From the NCBI GenBank assembly GCA_002379855.1, contig DFUX01000054.1:1-21210 (forward strand): a stretch of DNA of 21,210 bases, read 5' to 3'. Positions 1 through 6,273 of the stretch are shown here, one piece after another. Made by a program: the position numbers and the translations under genes. The first letter of the stretch is position 1; every line of letters starts with the position of its first letter. The notes beneath the pieces are model-generated. The model saw nothing but the letters and a program-made list of their open reading frames with translations, had not been told where the DNA came from and searched no databases. Origin of the DNA: Cloacimonetes bacterium UBA4175 (lineage in GTDB: Bacteria; Cloacimonadota; Cloacimonadia; Cloacimonadales; Cloacimonadaceae).

Positions 1-13
1 CTAATCTTTCCTA
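1..13 (+). repeat. Left terminal inverted repeat of the IS4-family element
   Basis: CTAATCTTTCCTA is the exact reverse complement of 1644-1656. The repeat could extend a few bases upstream of the window. Confidence 0.85.
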
Positions 14-58
14 GTTACCTAAGACAATGGGGCACATTAAAATAGGTCAAAATAGTAC

Positions 59-87
59 TTGACAAAAACACCTCGTATCTTTTTATT
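59..87 (+). promoter_or_regulatory. Candidate transposase promoter in the IS left end
   Basis: A perfect -35 box TTGACA lies at 59-64. A weak AT-rich -10 region follows 16-17 bp later (TTTTATT, 81-87), about 40 bp before the ATG at 128. The TTG in this -35 box also opens the longest reading frame here, but it has no ribosome-binding site, so I read it as promoter and not as a start codon. Confidence 0.45.
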
Positions 88-127
88 GCATAAGCAATTA
101 ACCAAATATCAAGAACGAGGTGTTAAG

Positions 128-1588
128 ATGAATTTCCTAAGAATAGCCCAAATCAGTCAAGTGAAATCTTCAGATCTGATAGAGCACAATGCTCATTTCC
201 TGTTCAAACGCTTTAGGTTGAGCAGTATTTTACGGCAATGTGGAATAGGTAAGGAAAAGGGTCATCCAATTGTGTTTTTGTTGTATCTGATGTTGGTCGT
301 TATGCTAAAGGGTTCGCGTTCTCTGTTTTCCGGAATAGCCAGTCTCCATGCAACTCGGCTAAAGAGTCCTCTCAACAGCATGTTAAACAACGAGTTCTAT
401 AACTGGAGAAACCTTCTGTACCGCATTTCTTTGCGTTTCGCCAAGCTCTGTCCCACTCCAGAAGGCAAGACCTCTGCCCTGATCATTGACGACACCGCCA
501 AAGAGAAAACCGGTCGGCGGGTTGAGAACAGCTCCTGGTTTGTGGATCACTGTCGCAAAGTTTACTATATGGGATATCAGGCAATTGTAGCTGCCTGGCA
601 CAATGGAGTGGTAAGCATCCCCTTGGATTTTGAACTTAAGATTGGCAAAGCAAGGATCAAACATGCCAATAAAAGCCACTACTGCAAAGGGACTCATACT
701 GAACAACGCCAAAGAATGGCCAGGCAGAAGAAAACGAAGATTGCCGAGTCATTCATTCGCCGTGCCTTACAAAGAGGTTTTCGCTTCCGTTACCTGCTCT
801 GGGACAGTTGGTACAACAACAGCGGCAGTTTGAGATTCGTATTTGGAACGCTCAGGTCCAAGGGTATAGACTTGGTGGCGATGGTAAGGCGGGACGGGCA
901 GAGATATCTTTGGGGCGATAAGTTCATGATAATCAAGGAACTGTATAGGAAATCAGGCAAGTGGCAGCAAAACAAAGCAACCGGCATTATGTACAAGTCA
1001 ACTGTTGTGGCAGTTCTGGATAAGCAGTCCGCAAACCAACCTGAATCGCAGACTGTATTGGGCTATGTGAGGATGTGTTTCTACAAGTATCCGCAACACA
1101 AGAGATACAAAGCACTGATCTGCACAGATATGAACCTGGAAGAAATGGAAATCCTCAGTATCTACCTGCGCCGCTGGTCAATCGAAGTGGTGTTCAAGGA
1201 ACTCAAGCAGTACTTCGGTTATGATCAAAGCAAATCATCCAAGTATGCTCCACAAATCGCTGACCTGACCATCAGATGCATCTTCTACAATATGTTCTGC
1301 TCACTGAAGTATGACTATCCTTCAAAAAGCACCGGGCAACTGCTAATCGAGTTCTACTCGGAAATGGAAGATACCTGGCTTGATATCTTCTGCTCCCTGG
1401 TCTTCACCAACAAAGCTAAGTGCCTGCTAGAGTATGCGTTATCACTTGGTTACAGTGATGTTGCGCAACTCCTGAACGATTACGATCTCGTGTTAAGGCA
1501 GTTCATGGACAGGCATTGGTACGATAATGAAATCGAAGAAATGGATAAGTCCATATTCGCGCTGAAAGGTTATCGTAATGTCTCATAA
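128..1588 (+). CDS. IS4-family DDE transposase
   Basis: This protein catalyses cut-and-paste movement of the surrounding IS through an RNase H-like DDE fold. The start at ATG 128 (486 aa) is chosen because GAGG at 117-120 sits 7 nt upstream; an in-frame TTG at 59 would add 23 residues but coincides with a -35 box. Visible catalytic elements are a first Asp in IIDDT (D121/D122), a second Asp in LWDSWY (D226), and a Glu inside the IS4 signature Y-(2)-R-(3)-E-(6)-K, met exactly by Y346, R349, E353 and K360. The frame is open over a typical IS4 transposase length, so the element could be active. The stop is followed by a 55-bp tail and then the right inverted repeat. Subgroup within IS4 is not assigned. 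Confidence 0.93.
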   Translation: MNFLRIAQISQVKSSDLIEHNAHFLFKRFRLSSILRQCGIGKEKGHPIVFLLYLMLVVMLKGSRSLFSGIASLHATRLKSPLNSMLNNEFYNWRNLLYRISLRFAKLCPTPEGKTSALIIDDTAKEKTGRRVENSSWFVDHCRKVYYMGYQAIVAAWHNGVVSIPLDFELKIGKARIKHANKSHYCKGTHTEQRQRMARQKKTKIAESFIRRALQRGFRFRYLLWDSWYNNSGSLRFVFGTLRSKGIDLVAMVRRDGQRYLWGDKFMIIKELYRKSGKWQQNKATGIMYKSTVVAVLDKQSANQPESQTVLGYVRMCFYKYPQHKRYKALICTDMNLEEMEILSIYLRRWSIEVVFKELKQYFGYDQSKSSKYAPQIADLTIRCIFYNMFCSLKYDYPSKSTGQLLIEFYSEMEDTWLDIFCSLVFTNKAKCLLEYALSLGYSDVAQLLNDYDLVLRQFMDRHWYDNEIEEMDKSIFALKGYRNVS

Positions 1589-1643
1589 TGAGATACACCA
1601 TGCTTCTGTCAAAACAACACACCATTTTTCAAGCACTTACGTG

Positions 1644-1656
1644 TAGGAAAGATTAG
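1644..1656 (-). repeat. Right terminal inverted repeat of the IS4-family element
   Basis: TAGGAAAGATTAG is a perfect 13/13 inverted match to 1-13. It lies 56 bp after the transposase stop codon, as expected for an IS end. Confidence 0.85.
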
Positions 1657-1671
1657 TTAGTAAAAATACAC

Positions 1672-1699
1672 TTGACATAAATTCACGATAGTTTAGCTT
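1672..1699 (+). promoter_or_regulatory. Candidate promoter of the surface-protein gene
   Basis: TTGACA at 1672-1677 is followed after 16 bp by TAGCTT (1694-1699), a weak -10 (3/6 to consensus). It lies 33 bp before the ATG at 1732, a spacing like that of the candidate promoters before tilS and before the minus-strand barrel gene, and it shares the cTTGACA context with them. Confidence 0.4.
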
Positions 1700-1731
1700 G
1701 ACCCCGAGTTTAAAAAACCAAGGAGGTATTT

Positions 1732-3771
1732 ATGAGAAAACTCGTAGTCTTCACTATGTTTTTAGTTCTCACCTATGTGGGGATTAGCGCGCTGAACGTC
1801 AATCCCCAATCTCCGGAATATGACGTTTGGAAAAGTAGCCAAGTTTACACACCTGAAGCACAGGTCACCCCGACCCAGCCTTCACATCCCTTTCAAAAAG
1901 TCGATAATCAAGCCAAGGATCAGTGTGAACTGCTTGTTCCGCTCGATGACACTTTTACCCTGGCCATGAATCCCAATGATGATGGCTATACCTCTCGGAT
2001 TGATTTGCCCTTTACATTCATGCTTTATGGCACACCCTACAACTACTGCTGGGTAAACAACAATGGCAACGTTACCTTTAACCGAGGCTTGTCCAGCTAC
2101 ACTCCCTGGGGATTTCCCATCTCAGGTTATCCCATGCTGGCCCCGTTCTTTGCCGACGTGGACACCCGCGGAGCGGGCGCCGTCTACTACAAGATCGAAG
2201 CAAACCGCATGATTGTGATCTGGGATCATGTTGGTTACTACAATCGTGGTACCGACAAGCTCAACACCTTTGAGTTGATCTTCAGCGATGGAACGGATTC
2301 CCAGATCGGACTGGGAAACAACGTTGCCTTCAGCTATTCCGACATGGCTTGGACAACTGGTTCAGCCTCCGGTGGTAGTGGTGGTTTCGGAGGATCCCCT
2401 GCTACTGTCGGTATCAACAAAGGAGACAATGTCGAATACGCGCAGATTGGCAGATTTGACCATGCCGGAACCGATTATGACGGACCATACGGCAATCACG
2501 ACGGTGTGGACTGGTTGGATTGTCAGCTGTTCCTCTTTAACACTGGTGCCGAAGTAGCCAACGTCGCTCCCGTCTTTGTTACTGTTCCAGAGTCCCCGGT
2601 CGAATTGACTGTTGGCGATGTCTGGAGCTTCGATGTGACCGTCATTGCTCCTGAAGCTGGCCAAATTACCAATGCGACCATTACCCATAGCATACCAATG
2701 AGCTATAACATCGTACCGGCGAATACCCTGACCTTCACGCTTGGCGTGACGGCCACGTCAGCCATGATCGGAACCAATCTGATCACTATAACCGCGACTG
2801 ATGACGGTGTTCCACCTCTGTCCTCCAGCTATGAATTCGAGATCATTGTGTCTCCCGATCAGAGTGGTTTCATCTATGAGGTGAACGCTTTTGATCTCGA
2901 TTGGTATGTCGGCAATGGCTATGTATTCCCGAGCCCGGTTCCCGATTTCAACGATTCCCATGATCTGGGAGCGGAGATTTATCGGGACGATGTTCCATTG
3001 GGAGTGTATACGCCCTACATCTTCGGCTTGGGCAACAACCTGCCTTTCCTGGCTGGCACATACAGCGTTGTGTGCGATGGATACACTAACTGGCTGCCAG
3101 AATCAGTGACATTCCATTCGATAACCACGAACTATGCCACCGACTTCCTCGGTTACAGGGAAGAGACCACGCCGGTTGAACTGACCGGTTTCACAGCCAC
3201 TTTCGCGGCGGATAACTATGTGAACCTCACTTGGGTCACCCAATCCGAAAACAATATGTTCGGCTATCGGGTCTATCGCAGTGAGAGTCAGGAACAGGCT
3301 AACCTGATCAACATCACCCCGCAGATGATCGCTGCCGGTAATACCACCCAGACTCAGACCTACAACCACTACGACTACGAAGTGGAAGCAGGCCATACCT
3401 ATTACTACTGGTTGGAAGCTATCGAATTCAACTCCAGCGACTTCTTTGGCCCTGTCAGCGTGACTGTGCCCGGAACATCCGGCCAGGCACCTGTGATCAC
3501 CCCCTTCCTGAGCGGTGGTCCCAACCCCTTCAAAGCGGGCGGGGAGACCAATTTCCACTTCAGCGTGAAGAACGGCGAGACAGGCACCCTGACCATCTAC
3601 AATGTCCTTGGCCAAGTTGTGAGGACCTATCAGGTCACCTCTGGCGAAAACCAGTTGATCAAATGGAACGGACGTGACAGCAGAGGAGCGGACTGCGCGA
3701 GCGGTATCTACTTCTACAAGCTGGACACCCCTTCCCTGAAAGATACCAGGAAACTGGTGATAATGAAGTAA
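1732..3771 (+). CDS. Secreted multidomain surface protein (NIDO-like, Ig-like, FN3-like, C-terminal sorting domain)
   Basis: This is a 679-aa protein preceded by a strong AAGGAGG site. Residues 1-20 form a signal peptide (basic start, hydrophobic core, cleavage near ISA/LN). Residues about 75-270 look like a NIDO (nidogen extracellular) domain, with the conserved pattern NNNGNVTFN, PMLAPFFADVDTRG and VYYKI. About 275-372 is Ig/cadherin-like, beginning APVF and containing the ATDDGVPPL motif. About 377-475 is an uncharacterised beta-rich segment. About 482-583 is fibronectin type III-like (ending in AGHTYYYWLEA). The last 90 residues are a FlgD-Ig-like/type-A sorting module: GPNPF, then LTIYNVLGQVVRT, then GIYFYKL and a KLVIMK end. 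Such tails mark exported cell-surface proteins in FCB bacteria. Adhesion or matrix binding is an inference from the architecture; no enzymatic motif is seen. It is monocistronic, between an IS and a terminator. Confidence 0.85.
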   Translation: MRKLVVFTMFLVLTYVGISALNVNPQSPEYDVWKSSQVYTPEAQVTPTQPSHPFQKVDNQAKDQCELLVPLDDTFTLAMNPNDDGYTSRIDLPFTFMLYGTPYNYCWVNNNGNVTFNRGLSSYTPWGFPISGYPMLAPFFADVDTRGAGAVYYKIEANRMIVIWDHVGYYNRGTDKLNTFELIFSDGTDSQIGLGNNVAFSYSDMAWTTGSASGGSGGFGGSPATVGINKGDNVEYAQIGRFDHAGTDYDGPYGNHDGVDWLDCQLFLFNTGAEVANVAPVFVTVPESPVELTVGDVWSFDVTVIAPEAGQITNATITHSIPMSYNIVPANTLTFTLGVTATSAMIGTNLITITATDDGVPPLSSSYEFEIIVSPDQSGFIYEVNAFDLDWYVGNGYVFPSPVPDFNDSHDLGAEIYRDDVPLGVYTPYIFGLGNNLPFLAGTYSVVCDGYTNWLPESVTFHSITTNYATDFLGYREETTPVELTGFTATFAADNYVNLTWVTQSENNMFGYRVYRSESQEQANLINITPQMIAAGNTTQTQTYNHYDYEVEAGHTYYYWLEAIEFNSSDFFGPVSVTVPGTSGQAPVITPFLSGGPNPFKAGGETNFHFSVKNGETGTLTIYNVLGQVVRTYQVTSGENQLIKWNGRDSRGADCASGIYFYKLDTPSLKDTRKLVIMK

Positions 3772-3791
3772 CCCTCACCAACAAAGAATAC

Positions 3792-3820
3792 AGCGCCCTG
3801 GATTCCGGGGCGCTTTTTTT
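3792..3820 (+). terminator. Rho-independent terminator
   Basis: A 7-bp GC-rich stem AGCGCCC/GGGCGCT (3792-3798 with 3808-3814) and a 9-nt loop are followed by seven T (3814-3820). It lies 20 bp after the stop codon of the surface-protein gene and has no T tract on the opposite strand. Confidence 0.9.
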
Positions 3821-3823
3821 GGC

Positions 3824-3839
3824 CCTCGCGCGCGCGAGG
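3824..3839. repeat. 16-bp perfect palindrome with (CG)5 core
   Basis: CCTCGCGCGCGCGAGG is self-complementary over all 16 bases and contains ten alternating C/G. It follows the terminator by 3 bp. Possible roles are a back-up hairpin or a protein site; nothing in the sequence decides this. Confidence 0.7.
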
Positions 3840-4238
3840 CAGCTAAGTCTTTGTCTTCCCGAGGTCATCCTTAACCCGATGAGGGATTACCTAAGGATGA
3901 TGGCACTAAAGCCAGTAGCAGCAAGGGATGGAGCTATGAAGTAAAAACGGAAAAGTAAGCATTTTATCTTCTCTGAGGCAAGTATGGCAGGGAGGTTATT
4001 TCAATAAAATCAGGACAGTTATAACAAGGTATTCAATCTCTATCGAACAGAGTTTCCTGTTCTTACCTCAGATGTGAAATACTTCTTGGAATCAGGCATC
4101 CTGTATTCCCTTTACCGAATAGGACTGTATACTATATGTAACAAATGATCTAACAAACTTGTTGTTTGGAATAAACCAATTATCTGCTCTTAACCGCAAT
4201 CTGCTCCGCTTAGATGAAAAGGTAGCCTAAAAAGCGAC
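3840..4238. other. Non-coding stretch between terminator and tilS promoter
   Basis: About 400 bp, more AT-rich than its surroundings, with no credible gene. It holds the inverted repeat at 3865-3900. It also holds an open stretch without start codon at 4008-4148 that could encode about 46 residues of protein-like composition (ends YRIGLYTICNK) and may be the remnant of a decayed gene. An 8-bp direct repeat ATCTGCTC lies at 4182-4189 and 4199-4206, shortly before the tilS promoter. No tRNA or structured RNA was recognised. Confidence 0.5.
3865..3900. repeat. 9-bp inverted repeat (hairpin) in intergenic DNA
   Basis: TCATCCTTA at 3865-3873 pairs perfectly with TAAGGATGA at 3892-3900 around an 18-nt spacer. 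No T tract follows, so it is unlikely to be a terminator. Its TCATCC...GGATGA arms recall short dispersed palindromes of bacterial intergenic regions, but only this copy is present here. Confidence 0.55.
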
Positions 4239-4266
4239 TTGACAAGGTTCGCATGGCAAAAATACT
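4239..4266 (+). promoter_or_regulatory. Promoter of the tilS-to-manA operon
   Basis: A perfect -35 box TTGACA at 4239-4244, a 16-bp spacer and AATACT at 4261-4266 (4/6 to TATAAT) lie 33 bp before the tilS ATG. The TTG of this -35 is in frame with tilS and could be mistaken for its start. No other convincing promoter is seen before the following ten genes. Confidence 0.65.
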
Positions 4267-4298
4267 TACAATCTCAAGAACTATTTTCAGGAGCTGAT

Positions 4299-5747
4299 AT
4301 GCGAAAGCTGGATCAAGCCCTTGCCAAGCTGCACAGATACGTAAAGGATCAAAAGCTGTTTTGCGCGGGCGCGAAGATATTGCTCTGCTGTTCGGGCGGA
4401 GCAGATTCTGTGGCGATGTTACAGCTTTTTTCCCGACTGCGGGCGCAGATGCATATCACACTGCTGGCAGTGCATGTGGATCATCAGCTCCGGGGTGCGG
4501 AGAGCGATGCTGATGTGGAACTGGTCAAACAGATTTGCCTGTCCCTGAATATCCCCCTGATAGTGAGAAAGATCAAGCTGGACAAGCGTGAGGGTCTGGA
4601 AAACCAAGCCCGGAAAAAACGCTTTGCCGCCTTTCACGAGATACTTGAGCTGTATAGATTTGACCGCATTGCCACTGCCCATCATAAAAACGACCAGGCC
4701 GAGACGATGCTGATGAATCTCTTGCGGGGCGCTGGAATCAACGGTCTGGCAGGCATCAAACCCTCTTCCGGTGTGGTGATTCACCCCTTGCTTTGCTTTT
4801 CCAAACAGGAGCTGGTGGATCTCCTGACAGAGGAGGGAGTTCCTTGGAGGGAAGACAGCAGCAACAGCGACAACACTTTCCGCCGTAACAAGATACGCAA
4901 CGAGTTGTTGCCGCTGATCATCGACAGCATCAATCCCGCCGCTGTGGAAAAATTGAGCGAACAGGCAAAAATCTTTCTGGAAACCGAACAATTGCTGCAG
5001 GCGCAAGCGCAGAAGCATCTGAAAAGAACTGTACTCGAGCAGAGCGGCGAAGCCATCACGCTCTCGTTGGACAAGCTGGAAAAACTGAGTAGAGTGGAGC
5101 AGTATTATGTGATAAAGGCTGCCATGGCCAGCATAGGCGCGAGCGAGCAGGACTTTTTTATGCATGGATTTGAGGAGATTATCAGATTGACCGCCAGTTC
5201 AGGCTCCAAACAAACCAAGCTCGGAAACAAGGTGTTTGTGAGAAAACAATATCGGGAGCTTACCCTGAGCAGCGCAGAATTTGTTGTTTCCATTCCGGAA
5301 CCTCTCAGCGTGGAAGAAGACCGCAGCAGGGCTGTCTATGGTGACTACAGATTCTCATTCAAGATCCTTAAGGTCTTGCCCAAAAAACGGGACGAGGGAG
5401 GCTTTAGGGTCTATCTGGATGCTGACAAGGTGCGCTTCCCCTTCACGATCCGCAGCCGCCAGGAGGGAGACCGTTTCATTCCCTTGGGGATGAAGCAGCA
5501 AAAGAGGCTGAAAGAGTTTTTTATTGACCAGAAAGTCCCCAAATTTGAGCGTGATTCAATCCCGCTATTTGACGACGGGGAAAAGATTTTCTGGGTCGTT
5601 GGCCACCGTTTGGATGCCCGGGTCGCGATTGACTCCGGCAGCCAACGCTATCTGCATGTAACTGCCGAGTTGGTACACGAAAAGCCGAAACGGGCTGCCA
5701 GCAGAATCAAGAAATTTGGAGAAGATAATGAATCGTATGAACTGTGA
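4299..5747 (+). CDS. tilS: tRNA(Ile)-lysidine synthase
   Basis: TilS uses ATP and lysine to convert cytidine 34 of the CAU-anticodon tRNA-Ile into lysidine, so that it reads AUA; the enzyme is essential in most bacteria and cytoplasmic. The N-type ATP pyrophosphatase loop SGGADS is at residues 32-37, followed by AVHVDHQLRG and the family motif HHKNDQAET with LLRGAG. The C-terminal TilS domain is recognisable by IRSRQEGDRFIPLG and KEFFIDQKVP. ATG 4299 (482 aa) is chosen because AGGAG at 4289-4293 lies 5 nt upstream; an in-frame TTG at 4239 would add 20 residues but lies in the -35 box. It is the first gene of the large operon and its 3' end overlaps hpt by 20 bp. The order tilS-hpt-ftsH is classical in bacteria. 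Confidence 0.95.
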   Translation: MRKLDQALAKLHRYVKDQKLFCAGAKILLCCSGGADSVAMLQLFSRLRAQMHITLLAVHVDHQLRGAESDADVELVKQICLSLNIPLIVRKIKLDKREGLENQARKKRFAAFHEILELYRFDRIATAHHKNDQAETMLMNLLRGAGINGLAGIKPSSGVVIHPLLCFSKQELVDLLTEEGVPWREDSSNSDNTFRRNKIRNELLPLIIDSINPAAVEKLSEQAKIFLETEQLLQAQAQKHLKRTVLEQSGEAITLSLDKLEKLSRVEQYYVIKAAMASIGASEQDFFMHGFEEIIRLTASSGSKQTKLGNKVFVRKQYRELTLSSAEFVVSIPEPLSVEEDRSRAVYGDYRFSFKILKVLPKKRDEGGFRVYLDADKVRFPFTIRSRQEGDRFIPLGMKQQKRLKEFFIDQKVPKFERDSIPLFDDGEKIFWVVGHRLDARVAIDSGSQRYLHVTAELVHEKPKRAASRIKKFGEDNESYEL

Positions 5748-6273
5748 TCTATCTGACGTGCTTTTCGATGAATTCAAAATCCAAAACCGGATTCGGGAAT
5801 TGGGTATGCTGATAGCCAGTGACTATAAAGACTCCACACCGGTGCTGATCGGAATTTTGAAGGGGGGATTTATCTTTCTTTCGGATTTGGTTCGCAGCAT
5901 CAGAATCCCCCTGGAAATTGACTTTTTGGCCATATCCAGTTATGGCTCCGGAACTTCCAGCTCGGGAGTGGTGAAAATCCGTAAAGATATCGACATCGAT
6001 ATCAGCGGACGGGATGTGATCGTGGTGGAAGACATTGTGGATTCCGGATTGAGCCTGCAATATATCCGCGACTATCTGCTGCAACATAATCCGGCAAGTG
6101 TGCGCACCTGTGTGTTGCTGGACAAGCCGGCTTCCCATAAGATGGATGTTTCTTTTGAATATGTGGGTTTTGAGATCAGTGATGAATTTGTGGTGGGCTA
6201 TGGGTTGGATTTTAACGAACAATACCGGAATCTACCGTATATCGGTATCCTGAAGGAATCGTTGTATAAATGA
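5728..6273 (+). CDS. hpt: Hypoxanthine phosphoribosyltransferase
   Basis: This purine salvage enzyme joins hypoxanthine (and usually guanine) to PRPP, giving IMP or GMP in the cytoplasm. At 181 aa it has the normal bacterial length. The PRPP-binding signature VIVVEDIVDSG has its acidic pair at E101-D102. The flexible-loop region ISSYGSGTSSSG, LLDKP and the C-terminal part with FVVGYGLDFNEQYRNLPYIG are all typical. I prefer ATG 5728, which has GGAG 6 nt upstream; TTG 5716 and ATG 5737 are alternatives. It begins inside the end of tilS and its stop overlaps the ftsH start (ATGA), which points to translational coupling. Confidence 0.95.
   Translation: MNRMNCDLSDVLFDEFKIQNRIRELGMLIASDYKDSTPVLIGILKGGFIFLSDLVRSIRIPLEIDFLAISSYGSGTSSSGVVKIRKDIDIDISGRDVIVVEDIVDSGLSLQYIRDYLLQHNPASVRTCVLLDKPASHKMDVSFEYVGFEISDEFVVGYGLDFNEQYRNLPYIGILKESLYK

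Larger units (their letters stand above)
1..1656 (+). mobile_element. IS4-family insertion sequence, apparently complete
   Basis: The element carries one transposase gene (128-1588) between perfect 13-bp terminal inverted repeats at 1-13 (CTAATCTTTCCTA) and 1644-1656 (TAGGAAAGATTAG). The left repeat starts at the first base of the window, so the true outer edge and any target-site duplication on that side cannot be seen. Size (about 1.66 kb), one ORF and the YREK motif of the transposase fit the IS4 family. The right end lies 76 bp before the start codon of the downstream surface-protein gene and 16 bp before its candidate -35 box, so that gene probably keeps its own promoter. Confidence 0.9.

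Noticed and set aside
1732..3771. Reading the surface protein as a cargo gene of the IS
   Set aside because: It lies outside the right inverted repeat, has its own candidate promoter and a domain layout of a host surface protein.
3865..3900. Inverted repeat considered as a terminator
   Set aside because: The spacer is 18 nt and no T tract follows on either strand.
4128..4133. TATACT as a -10 box of an additional promoter
   Set aside because: No -35-like sequence lies 15-19 bp upstream, and a much better promoter is present at 4239-4266.
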